27,254 bases of DNA from Oscillospiraceae bacterium (lineage in GTDB: Bacteria; Bacillota; Clostridia; Oscillospirales; Ruminococcaceae): assembly GCA_003512525.1 (NCBI GenBank), contig DOQG01000066.1, forward strand, positions 1 through 27,254, read 5' to 3'. Below the pieces are notes generated by a model, which saw only the letters and a program-made list of their open reading frames with translations, was not told the DNA's origin and did no database searches. The stretch's first letter is position 1. Each line of letters begins with the position of its first letter. Position numbers and translations under genes: made by a program. Positions 1-7,531 of this stretch are shown here, in pieces.

Positions 1-135
1 CACGAAATTATTAACGCCTTGTCGGTACGGAAGCTGTTTTCAGCGGTGTCGGCGATATATTTATTGTTTTGACTTTTTTACAATATATTACATTGTGATT
101 TTAAGTAATTTTATAAACTGAGGAATTGTGTCACA
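1..135 (-). repeat. Left copy of a 135-bp inverted element
   Basis: The reverse complement of this stretch aligns end to end with 27060-27194, at roughly 80-85% identity by eye, with only two compensating single-base indels. Both copies are 135 nt. Shared blocks include TGTGACACAATTC at one end, AATATATTGTAAAA and TCAAAACAATAAATATA in the middle, and GTTAATAATTTCGTG at the other end. Read on the minus strand, it carries a promoter-like TTGTAA, 18 bp, TATATC (positions 83-54) pointing out of the window. The element may continue past base 1. No protein is evident in it. Confidence 0.85.
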
Positions 136-297
136 GCTCCAGACTCTTCCTAGTCACTTTGGTTGTCTCCCTCACACATAGTAGCAACGTTATCGCACAG
201 AACAGCGAACCCGAGAAGTGCTACCCAACAAACAGCTCTATCGGTAGCCTGCTATCATTGTTAATTACTAAAGCAATATAATAGGAGCAAACTATAC
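136..297. other. Intergenic stretch without a recognised gene
   Basis: This lies between the left 135-bp element and the terminator of the GGDEF gene. I find no convincing open reading frame, tRNA or known riboswitch on either strand. Its base composition is more balanced than the AT-rich element beside it, so it could hold part of a small RNA or a decayed gene, but nothing specific supports either. Confidence 0.4.
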
Positions 298-340
298 AAA
301 AAAGTGAGCCTTACGCACTATTTTTAGCGCTTTGACTCAC
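298..340 (-). terminator. Rho-independent terminator of the sensor-GGDEF gene
   Basis: On the minus strand GTGAGTC (340-334) pairs with GGCTCAC (310-304), and an inner stem GCGCTA/TAGTGC closes an AAAA loop. A run of six T follows directly. It sits 46 bp after the stop codon at 387 and is well placed to end that transcript. Confidence 0.85.
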
Positions 341-386
341 CTTTTCTTTTCCGGGTTGCAACGCAATCCCTTATTAGTTAATACAC

Positions 387-2334
387 TTATTTCTCACTCT
401 CACGATCGTCTTTGTTGTACGAATAGAGCATTCTGGTCCTCTTGTGAGTTTCCTTGTCGACATACATCTTAGAATCTGCGGCATTTATATAGTAGTCGAT
501 GTGCATTTTTGTACCTTTGGGCATTATACAGCCGCCGAAACTTCCGTGCACATTATAGGGCTTATTGCTTGAAAGATTGTATTTGTCAAGATATTCGTTG
601 ACTTTATCGATATACGCCGTCATTTCATATTCGCCTTTTCCCTTGCCGAATACTACATATTCATCGCCGCCGAAGCGTGCGCATATATCGTTCTCGTCTG
701 TTTGCCATAGTGAGAATAGCGTTGTCGCCCTCGTTGTGTCCGAAGTTGTCGTTTATCAGCTTCAGATTGTCAAGATCCACCGAAATGACCATGCAGTCAT
801 CCTTAACTCCGCCCTCGGCATAATCGTTATACGTTCTGAAAAAGCCTCTGCGGTTGTACAGCGAGGTGAGCGGGTCTGTAACATACAGCATATCTATCTT
901 CTTTGCATAAGCGTACAGTTCATTTTGTCTGCGTACCGACTCCAGCAACTGTGATATAGCCATAGTGAGATAGTTCAGCAAATAGTTCATGCTGCTCCAC
1001 GGATAGAAATTGAACGCAAGGTATCCCAGTGTGTTATCCCTTATGTGAATAGGCGTGTACAAAATGACCTTGCTTTTGTCGGACATTTCGTAGAAGTCGG
1101 GGAGCATTTCAGAAGTGGGAAATTCGGTTTCGCTCTGCGGCTTTTTATCTGCGTATCTTGCTATGCACTTCATAGTATCGCAGTAGCCGTGTCTGTGTAC
1201 GGGACAGTTGTCTTCGATATCGTCGATTGAATCGTTTACAAGCGAACTTTCCATAAAGTCCTTGCAGATACATATACAGGAATTGCTGCACCATATTCTC
1301 GAAAGCGTCGCCGAAATATTCCTGCTTGCATCGTCAAATGTAGAGCAGTTTGCAAGCTCCTGCGCAATAGCCGCCGTTCTTATTGAAAAACGCCTTGCGT
1401 CATATAGTTCTTCGAACAGATCGTGCCTTTGCTTCGGCAGGAGATCAAGGGCGTTCTGCATATTCGTACAGCGGCAGGATATACCGTAAATTATGTTGGG
1501 CGGAGTTATGCCGAGCTTTGCAGGCTTCTTGCCTCTGAGAAGAAGATTAGCCACGATATTGGCGGCCTCCTCGCCGGCTTTGTCGGCGAGAATCTTTGCG
1601 GTCGTGATATATCCGTTGGCCTCGTCTGTACCGTCCATTCCGGTGACGGCAATTTCGCCCGGCATATCAAAGCCCAGCTCAGACAGCTTTATCATAACAG
1701 CCGATGCCATTGTATCGTTTGCACAGACAATTGCTCCGCAGTCAAGATTTCCGTCCTCGTTCATCTTTTCCACCTGCTGAATTGCAGGGGCGCTCCACAG
1801 ATTGCCGTAATATATTCTTGACGGCTCTATCGGTATGTTGTGGCTTTTGAGTGCATCAAGGAAGCCCTCAAGACGTTCGTCACTGGTAAAGTGGTTTTTG
1901 TATCCTCCCAGAAAATTCAGCTTTCTTATGCCGTGTCTTTCTATAAGATGATTTGTTATCAGCTCTATCTGGCGACGGTAGTCCGGCATTATGCAGTAGC
2001 AGTTGGGGTAATCATACTGTTTTCCGATAGTGAGTACAGGCACGTTTTTCTCTACCGCACGTTCGATAGTATGCCGTATCACTTCTTCGCTGCTGCTTAG
2101 ATAGAACGGTGCGATAATGAGCATATCGATAATATCATAATTAGGAAGATTGAAGATGTTGGTCTGACCTATATTGTGCGGTGCGCCATCATAGAAACAG
2201 GTACAGCAGTTGAAGATATGAACGTTTATCAGATTGTCGCCCAACACATTGCAAAAACCCTGCAATAACATTTTACTGCCTTCAAGATCGCCTACACAAA
2301 AGGCGATGTTTTTTCTTCCGCTTTTATTTTCCAA
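387..2334 (-). pseudogene. Sugar-binding-type sensor + GGDEF diguanylate cyclase, frameshifted
   Basis: A TTG start at 2334 has AGGGAG 9 nt upstream. Residues ~8-290 resemble the LacI/periplasmic-binding sugar sensor fold (CANDTMASAVM, then GEIAVTGMDGT), but there is no N-terminal helix-turn-helix. A GAF-like linker (~305-470) ends in a helix, followed by a GGDEF start (DPLTSLYNRRGFF, DLDNLKLINDNFGHNEGD). The frame then breaks: the main frame stops at 661, while ICARFGGDEYVVFG and the normal GGDEF C-terminus (INAADSKMYV) continue in another frame from ~698 to 387. The GD-to-ARFGGDE distance is 43 nt where family members usually have about 60, so a 17-nt deletion fits both the spacing and the frame. 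As read, the enzyme would lack its GGDEY active site and be catalytically dead. Intact, it would make c-di-GMP in response to a cytoplasmic ligand, probably a sugar. The RxxD inhibitory site is not visible. A sequencing or assembly error is possible. Confidence 0.8.
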
Positions 2335-2416
2335 TGATAAGGTCTCCCTTCGTCAGATTTTTTCTTGAAACGCTAAATGTTGTGAAATCGTTTAACCTTA
2401 GATATAGAATATAATC

Positions 2417-2445
2417 AGTATAGCACATTCGTTTTGAAAAATCAA
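2417..2445 (-). promoter_or_regulatory. Sigma-A promoter of the sensor-GGDEF gene
   Basis: On the minus strand TTGATT (2445-2440) and TATACT (2422-2417) are separated by 17 bp, about 80 bp upstream of the TTG start. This is a near-consensus housekeeping promoter. Confidence 0.75.
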
Positions 2446-2568
2446 GCAAAATTGCGCCGATTTGCCTATGTTTTCGCAGATTTGCGTTGTAATAGCTATG
2501 TGCCGCAAGACTTACATTTTAAACTTCGGAACATAATCTGCCGATACAACAAAAATCGGATAAATTTA

Positions 2569-2597
2569 TTGCATTTTCAGACGATATGTGATACAAT
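2569..2597 (+). promoter_or_regulatory. Sigma-A promoter of metG
   Basis: TTGCAT (2569-2574), a 17-bp spacer and TACAAT (2592-2597) lie about 35 bp before the TTG start at 2633. Together with the divergent promoter at 2417-2445, this leaves about 120 bp between the two units, with no further gene in it. Confidence 0.7.
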
Positions 2598-2632
2598 AAA
2601 CCGTATAAAACTTCATCGAGGAGTGTTGAAAT

Positions 2633-4675
2633 TTGGAAAACAGCAACAAAAATAACAATAATTATAAAAGCAATAAGCCGTCAAAGGATAACAGACCGTC
2701 TTTCCCGAAAAGAGCGGTGATAACAGGCGGTATGCCCTACGGCAATAAACAGCTTCATTTCGGTCATGTCGGCGGTGTGTTCGTCTTTGCCGATACCTAT
2801 GCAAGATTTCTGCGTGACCGTATCGGTAAGGATAACGTGATTTTCGTATCCGGTACGGATTGCTATGGCTCACCCATAGCCGAAAGCTACAGAAAGCTCA
2901 GGGAAAGCGGAGAGTTTGATGGTACTATTGAAGATTTTGTCAGAAAGAACCATGAGAGCCAGGAAAAAACGCTCAGAGATTACGACATAAGCCTTGATCT
3001 TTTCGGCGCATCGGCACTTGACGAGCCTGCCAAGATACACAATACCGTGTCCGACCGGTTCATCAGAAGACTGTATGAAAACGGTCAGCTTGAAAAGATC
3101 ACCACCTCACAGTTCTATGACGAAAAGGCAGGCGTTTTCTTGAACGGCAGACAGGTAATAGGCAAGTGCCCCGTTCTCGGCTGTCAGTCCGAAAAGGGCT
3201 ATGCGGACGAGTGCGATCTCGGACATCAGTATATGCCGTCAAGCCTTATCGACCCCAAGAGCACGCTCACAGGCGAAACCCCCGTAATGCGTGACGTTGT
3301 GAACTGGTACTTCCGCCTTACCGAGTACACAAAGCTCCTCGGCGAATACGTTGACAGAATAAAGAAGATGCCTAACGTCCGTTCGCTTGTTTCAAAAACT
3401 ATCGGTGAGTTCCTTGAACCGCCCGTTGTCCATATCAAAAAGGAACTGCGTGAAGACTATGAAAAGATAAAGGATCTTCTTGCACATCATACACTGACCG
3501 ATGACCCCAAGAAGCCGTCATTCACGATATGCTTCGACACCCTTGATGAGCGCGATACCGCTACCGAGATAATGGCGCACCACGGCCTGCGTTTCAGAAC
3601 AGGCAAGACGCTTGTTCCGTTCAGACTTACAGGTAACATTGAGTGGGGCGTAAAAGCACCCGACCTTGAGGATGAAAAGGGACTTACCGTATGGGTATGG
3701 CCTGAGTCGCTGTGGGCGCCTATCTCATTCACCTGCGCTTATCTCAAGAGCAAGGGCATAGATATGGAGCACTACAAGGATTACTGGTGCTCAAAGGACG
3801 CACAGGTATATCAGTTCATCGGTTCGGATAACATCTACTTCTATGGCGTTGCCGAAATGGCAATGTTTATGGCACTGAAAAAGGGTGAGATAACCTCAGA
3901 CCCCGAGGACGGCGAGATGCAGTTGCCTATCCTCGTTGCCAACAACCACATTCTGTTCCTTGACAAGAAGGCAAGCAGCAGCGGCTCTATAAAGCCTCCC
4001 ATGGCGGCAGACCTGCTTAACTACTATACGGCAGAACAGCTCCGTATGCACTGGCTCGGACTTGGACTCGGCACAAGGAGCGTCAGCTTCCAGCCTAAGC
4101 CCTACAATCCCGATGCTAGACCTGAGGACAACGACCCCGTTGTAAAAGAGGGCTTCCTGCTTTCAAACGTATTCAACAGAGCGATCCGCTCCTGCTTCTA
4201 TTACGCTCAGAAGTATTTTGACGGCAAGATGCCTGTAGGCACACCCGATTCCGATGTTATCGCCGAGTGCGAAAAGGCGATCCTCGAATATGAGCGTTAT
4301 ATGTATAAGTTTGAGTTCCATCAGGTGACTTATGTACTTGACTCGCTTGTAAGAAAGTCCAGCAAGGTATGGTCAAAGCTCAGCCGTGAGGCTGATGCGG
4401 CAGATGATAACGAGCTTCGTAAAAAGACTCTTATCAACGTGTTCCACTATATAAGAACAGCGGCACTTCTCCTGCACCCCCTCGCTCCCGAGGGTACAGA
4501 GATGCTCCGTGAGTACCTCGGCTTCGGTGAGGATTTCTGGAGCTGGGATCATGTCTTTGAAGGAATGGACTACTTCTGCAAGGGCGAGAGCGAGCACAAG
4601 CTTAAGTTCCTTGAGCCGAGAGTTGACTTCTTCAAAAAGCACCCCTCACAGCTTGCGGGAAACGAAGAAAAGTAA
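2633..4675 (+). CDS. metG: Divergent methionyl-tRNA synthetase (class I)
   Basis: The product (680 aa) belongs to the class I MetRS family, which charges tRNA-Met with methionine in the cytoplasm. The start is TTG with CGAGGAG 9 nt upstream. An Asn/Lys-rich tail (~1-25) precedes the Rossmann core. The HIGH box reads HFGH. A zinc-knuckle insertion (CPVLGC, then ECDLGH) has Cys/His where many MetRS have four Cys, and leads into LIDPKS. WPESLWAPISF and QFIGSDNIYFY match the family core. The KMSKS loop reads KKASSSGS: the first Lys is kept, and the Met and second Lys are replaced. The anticodon-binding helix bundle has NRAIRS and YFDGKMP, but the Pro-Trp pair that reads the CAU anticodon in E. 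coli MetRS is not visible (VWSKLSREAD instead). It could be the sole MetRS of a divergent lineage or a specialised paralogue. Family membership is confident; exact substrate is less so. Confidence 0.85.
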   Translation: MENSNKNNNNYKSNKPSKDNRPSFPKRAVITGGMPYGNKQLHFGHVGGVFVFADTYARFLRDRIGKDNVIFVSGTDCYGSPIAESYRKLRESGEFDGTIEDFVRKNHESQEKTLRDYDISLDLFGASALDEPAKIHNTVSDRFIRRLYENGQLEKITTSQFYDEKAGVFLNGRQVIGKCPVLGCQSEKGYADECDLGHQYMPSSLIDPKSTLTGETPVMRDVVNWYFRLTEYTKLLGEYVDRIKKMPNVRSLVSKTIGEFLEPPVVHIKKELREDYEKIKDLLAHHTLTDDPKKPSFTICFDTLDERDTATEIMAHHGLRFRTGKTLVPFRLTGNIEWGVKAPDLEDEKGLTVWVWPESLWAPISFTCAYLKSKGIDMEHYKDYWCSKDAQVYQFIGSDNIYFYGVAEMAMFMALKKGEITSDPEDGEMQLPILVANNHILFLDKKASSSGSIKPPMAADLLNYYTAEQLRMHWLGLGLGTRSVSFQPKPYNPDARPEDNDPVVKEGFLLSNVFNRAIRSCFYYAQKYFDGKMPVGTPDSDVIAECEKAILEYERYMYKFEFHQVTYVLDSLVRKSSKVWSKLSREADAADDNELRKKTLINVFHYIRTAALLLHPLAPEGTEMLREYLGFGEDFWSWDHVFEGMDYFCKGESEHKLKFLEPRVDFFKKHPSQLAGNEEK

Positions 4676-4689
4676 ATTATTGCAACAGC

Positions 4690-4718
4690 ACCGCCGCCGT
4701 GAAAAACACAGCGGCGGT
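4690..4718 (+). terminator. GC-rich hairpin after metG (weak terminator)
   Basis: ACCGCCGC (4690-4697) pairs perfectly with GCGGCGGT (4711-4718) around a 13-nt loop. The downstream T tract is poor (AATTTGT), so it may attenuate rather than stop transcription into the methyltransferase gene. It also argues against a methyltransferase start at 4699, inside the hairpin. Confidence 0.5.
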
Positions 4719-4737
4719 AATTTGTAAAGGAATTTCT

Positions 4738-5532
4738 ATGAATATAACCGACAGCAATATCGACAACGGTAAAGCCTTCGACTGGGGCAGAATATCGCAG
4801 GATTATGCTAAGTACCGTGATATATACCCTGAGGAGTTTTACCGCAGAATAACCGACAGAGGACTTTGTGTGTCGGGACAGAGTGTGCTTGATATAGGAA
4901 CGGGAACGGGCGTAATTCCGCGTAATATGCTCCGCTTCGGCGCAAAGTGGACAGGCGTGGATATTTCACCGGAGCAGATAGAGCAGGCAAAACTGTTGTC
5001 ACAGGGTACGGATATAGAATATTTTGCTTCGCCAGCCGAGAAATTGTCGTTCATGGACAATTCATTTGACGTAATAACCGCTTGCCAGTGCTTTTGGTAT
5101 TTCGACCATGAAAATCTGATACCGAAGTTCATGAGTATGCTGAAAAGCAGCGGAAGCCTTGTCGTGCTCTATATGGCATGGCTGCCGTTTGAAGATAAGA
5201 TTGCAGGTATGAGCGAGGAGCTTGTACTGAAATATAATCCCGACTGGAGCGGCAAGGGCGAAACGATGCACCCGATACATATACCTGAGTGTTACGACGC
5301 TTATTTTGATAAAGTTTACAGTGAAGAATATCCGCTCGACGTGCATTTCACACGAGAGAGCTGGAACGGCAGAATGAAAGCCTGTCGAGGCATAGGCGCT
5401 TCACTGTCCGAAGAAGAGATAAATTCGTGGGAAAAAGAGCACTTGAAGCTTCTGGAAACAAATGCGCCGCCCGAATTTGACGTACATCATTACGGTGCAA
5501 TCGTACAGTTAAGACTTAAAGATAAAGGATAA
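4738..5532 (+). CDS. Class I SAM-dependent methyltransferase
   Basis: The product (264 aa) is a soluble Rossmann-fold methyltransferase of the Methyltransf_11/25 type. Motif I, VLDIGTGTGVIPRNM (~49-63), binds S-adenosylmethionine, the acidic residue of motif II is in WTGVDISPEQIEQA, and ITACQCFWYFDHE is the post-motif region usual in this family. The ATG at 4738 has AAAGGA at proper spacing; a longer reading from GTG 4699 would start inside a hairpin and is rejected. It lies between metG and mnmA, ending 4 bp before the mnmA start, so it is probably co-transcribed with mnmA. That suggests, but does not show, a role in RNA or small-molecule methylation; the substrate cannot be read from the sequence. 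Confidence 0.8.
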   Translation: MNITDSNIDNGKAFDWGRISQDYAKYRDIYPEEFYRRITDRGLCVSGQSVLDIGTGTGVIPRNMLRFGAKWTGVDISPEQIEQAKLLSQGTDIEYFASPAEKLSFMDNSFDVITACQCFWYFDHENLIPKFMSMLKSSGSLVVLYMAWLPFEDKIAGMSEELVLKYNPDWSGKGETMHPIHIPECYDAYFDKVYSEEYPLDVHFTRESWNGRMKACRGIGASLSEEEINSWEKEHLKLLETNAPPEFDVHHYGAIVQLRLKDKG

Positions 5533-5536
5533 CATT

Positions 5537-6613
5537 ATGGAAAAATTGGCAATAGCGATGAGCGGCGGAGTAGACAGCTCGGTAGCTCTGGTACTGTTAA
5601 AGGATAAATATGATGTCAGCGGCTACACGCTGAAGCTTCACGACAGCCGGGCGGCTGACGATACAGGACTTTGCGGTTCGGCAAGCGACATCAAGGACGC
5701 AAAGGCTATAGCGGCAAAGTTCGGCGTACCGCACTATCTGCTTGATATGAGGGATTTGTTTTCCGATACGGTACAGAAAAGTTTCGTACAGAGCTATCTG
5801 TCCGGCAGGACCCCGAACCCTTGCGTTGAATGTAACGAGATCATCAAGTTCGGTGCACTGCTTGACGCAGTAAAAAACCATGGTATAAACCACATTGCGA
5901 CCGGTCATTATGTCCGCAGCTGCTATGACGAAAAAAGCGGCAGATGGCTGTTAAAGAAAGCGATAAACGCTGACGGCACAAGCAACGCCAAGGATCAGTC
6001 GTATGTGCTGTATCGTTTAAGCCAGGAGCAGCTTGCCGCAAGCGTTTTCCCTCTCGGCGAAATGACAAAGGACGAGATAAGACGCATAGCCGCCGACAGC
6101 GGGCTCATCAACAGCAACAAGCCCGACAGCCAGGATATCTGCTTCGTTCCCGACGGCGATTACGCCGGCTTTATCGGGCGCTATACAGGCAAGGCTTACC
6201 CCGACGGCGATTTCCTTGATGAAAACGGCAACGTTATAGGCCGGCACAAGGGCGTTATATTCTATACTATAGGGCAGAGAAGAGGCATAGGCACGGGCTT
6301 TGGTAAACCGATGTATGTTATCGGGAAAAATGCCCATAATAATACCGTGACCCTCGGCGAAAACGAGCTTCTTTTCACCGATACCCTGTATGCAGACGAT
6401 CTTAACTGGATAGCGTTTGAATATCCCGAAAGCGGGTTTAAGTGCAAGGCAAAGACGCGCTACAGACAGACTGAACAGCCGTGCACGGTATATCCTCAGG
6501 ATAACAATACGGTCAAAGTAGTGTTCGATGAAAGAATAAGAGCGGTAACGCCCGGTCAGCACGTTGTGTTCTATGACGGCGATACAGTGCTCGGCGGCGG
6601 TGTAATAATGTAG
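5537..6613 (+). CDS. mnmA: tRNA-specific 2-thiouridylase MnmA
   Basis: The product (358 aa, normal length) makes the 2-thio group of wobble uridine-34 in tRNA-Lys, -Glu and -Gln, taking activated sulfur from a cysteine desulfurase relay. The PP-loop SGGVDSS (9-15) binds ATP. The catalytic cysteine pair is C99 (NPCVECNEIIKF) and C202 (DSQDICFVPD). ATGHYVR, KDQSYVLYRL and FYTIGQRRGIG are further family signatures, and a C-terminal beta-barrel domain completes the protein. The ATG has AAAGGA about 9 nt upstream, overlapping the end of the preceding methyltransferase gene, so the two are surely translated from one message. No desulfurase gene is next to it. Confidence 0.97.
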   Translation: MEKLAIAMSGGVDSSVALVLLKDKYDVSGYTLKLHDSRAADDTGLCGSASDIKDAKAIAAKFGVPHYLLDMRDLFSDTVQKSFVQSYLSGRTPNPCVECNEIIKFGALLDAVKNHGINHIATGHYVRSCYDEKSGRWLLKKAINADGTSNAKDQSYVLYRLSQEQLAASVFPLGEMTKDEIRRIAADSGLINSNKPDSQDICFVPDGDYAGFIGRYTGKAYPDGDFLDENGNVIGRHKGVIFYTIGQRRGIGTGFGKPMYVIGKNAHNNTVTLGENELLFTDTLYADDLNWIAFEYPESGFKCKAKTRYRQTEQPCTVYPQDNNTVKVVFDERIRAVTPGQHVVFYDGDTVLGGGVIM

Positions 6614-6710
6614 AATTGTGAAACTTTGACAAAAAACGAGTTCACTTTTCATCTAATTTACACAAAACTATTCTTTTAATTTCACGAACAAGCATTATTA
6701 TATAACTACA

Positions 6711-6842
6711 GTCAGCGAGAGAGCGAAACGACAGCAAGAAGATCGGCTGAGGATAAGCGCTGACATTTATAATTGCTATCTTCGATTTTCATATATATTT
6801 CCCCAAAGCAAAGAACTCCGGTGTAACAGCCGGAGTTCTTTG
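6711..6842 (+). ncRNA. Possible small RNA or structured mnmA 3' UTR
   Basis: GTCAGCG (6711-6717) can pair with CGCTGAC (6758-6764), enclosing a purine-rich segment, and the transcript would end at the 13-bp terminator 6809-6842. An AT-rich TATTATATAAC lies just upstream (6696-6706), but no good -35 matches it. TTGACA at 6626 has only a poorly spaced partner (TCTAAT, 20 bp). I do not recognise a known RNA family. The conservative reading is an untranslated tail of the mnmA message. Confidence 0.25.
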
Positions 6843-6850
6843 TGTTTTAT
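6809..6850 (+). terminator. Strong rho-independent terminator
   Basis: CAAAGAACTCCGG (6809-6821) pairs perfectly with CCGGAGTTCTTTG (6830-6842), 13 bp around an 8-nt loop, followed by TGTTTTAT. It ends the methyltransferase-mnmA transcript or the possible small RNA upstream. Confidence 0.85.
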
Positions 6851-6939
6851 ACAGGCTTTACGGTATTATTGCGTTGCGAATGTTTCGCTTGTCTTTCAAT
6901 TGTCGACATACAATCACTAGTCAATGCCGCTGTTAAAAT

Positions 6940-6953
6940 TGTACTAAGGTACA
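6940..6953. promoter_or_regulatory. Second GntR-operator-like palindrome
   Basis: TGTAC-taag-GTACA. Its TGTACTAA half matches the left half of the palindrome in the gntR promoter (7113-7120) exactly. It lies about 160 bp upstream, so it may be an auxiliary site for the GntR protein or part of a lost promoter. Confidence 0.35.
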
Positions 6954-7078
6954 TTGTAATATAGACAGTATAGCATTACAGAAAAAGAACAACAGTTTTT
7001 CGCAAATTCTGAAATAGCTTGCTTTTCCGCAAGCCATCACCTCCCCCCATACTCCATTAAATTATTTTCTCAACCCTA

Positions 7079-7107
7079 TTGACAAACGCATAAATCCATG
7101 TTATTAT
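7079..7107 (+). promoter_or_regulatory. Promoter of the gntR-ABC operon
   Basis: A consensus TTGACA (7079-7084), a 17-bp spacer and TATTAT (7102-7107). The palindrome at 7110-7136 covers the expected transcription start, so repression by blocking initiation is likely. Confidence 0.85.
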
Positions 7108-7109
7108 AC

Positions 7110-7136
7110 AACTGTACTAACTCAAACAGTACAGTT
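7110..7136. promoter_or_regulatory. Operator palindrome, probable GntR autoregulation site
   Basis: AACTGTAC (7110-7117) and GTACAGTT (7129-7136) are perfect inverted 8-bp arms, 11 bp apart. The site begins three bases after the -10 box and ends 20 bp before the gntR start. YtrA-type GntR regulators commonly repress their own ABC operon from such a site; binding here is inferred. Confidence 0.7.
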
Positions 7137-7156
7137 ATCACGAAAGGCGGTGCAGT

Positions 7157-7531
7157 ATGTTTTCTTTAAGACTTCAAGGCGGAATACCTTTGTCCGAACA
7201 GCTTGAAGCAAGGATAGCAGAGCTGATAATCGGAGGAAAAATGGTGGAAAATGAAAAGCTGCCGGCTGTGCGGGAAGTCGCAAAAGCGCTTACGATAAAT
7301 CCGAACACTGTTCAGAAGACCTACAGACAGCTTGAACAGAGAGGGCTTATATATTCTCTTCCGGGAAAGGGCAGTTATGTTGCGGAGCGTTCACAATATT
7401 CTTCTGCCGTGTTGAAAAAAGCAGCAGAGGAATTTCGCCAGGCTGTGATCGATGCGAAAAAATCAGGGCTTACCGAAGAGATGATGACTGAAGTAATTAA
7501 CGCCGTTTCAAATAAGGAGGGTGAAATATGA
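7157..7531 (+). CDS. GntR-family transcriptional regulator, YtrA type
   Basis: A 124-aa DNA-binding protein. The winged helix-turn-helix spans ~10-77, with PLSEQLEARIAELI, LPAVREVAKALTINPNTVQKTYRQLEQRGLIYSLPGKGSYV, a very good GntR match. Only about 45 residues follow, with no FadR- or HutC-type effector domain, which defines the short YtrA subfamily. The ATG follows AAAGGCGGT. The gene overlaps the ATPase gene by 4 bp (ATGA), so it is translationally coupled to the transporter it probably controls. Family relatives respond to cell-envelope or antibiotic stress, but the inducer here is unknown. Confidence 0.92.
   Translation: MFSLRLQGGIPLSEQLEARIAELIIGGKMVENEKLPAVREVAKALTINPNTVQKTYRQLEQRGLIYSLPGKGSYVAERSQYSSAVLKKAAEEFRQAVIDAKKSGLTEEMMTEVINAVSNKEGEI

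Larger units (their letters stand above)
6614..7078. other. Gene-poor stretch: possible small RNA, terminator and operator-like sites
   Basis: No protein-sized frame is present on either strand. Left part: a structured segment (7-bp long-range stem 6711-6717 with 6758-6764) ahead of a very strong terminator at 6809-6842; it could be the mnmA 3' UTR or a separate RNA. Right part: a TGTAC/GTACA palindrome at 6940-6953 related to the gntR operator, a 6-bp hairpin GCTTGC/GCAAGC (7017-7034), and a 34-codon minus-strand frame (7037-6933) behind a GGAGGTGATGG site. None is certain. Confidence 0.45.

Noticed and set aside
136..297. RNase P, tmRNA or cobalamin riboswitch in the left intergenic stretch
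   Set aside because: I looked for their core motifs on both strands and found no convincing match.
565..2100. Several plus-strand frames of 60-130 codons
   Set aside because: They are mirror images of the sensor-GGDEF gene on the minus strand, have no ribosome sites and no family features.
4699..4737. Longer start for the methyltransferase
   Set aside because: The start codon lies inside a GC-rich hairpin and has no ribosome site; ATG 4738 has AAAGGA.
6898..6914. ATTGT/ACAAT inverted pair around GTCGAC
   Set aside because: Arms of five AT-rich bases are expected by chance and no promoter or gene is tied to it.
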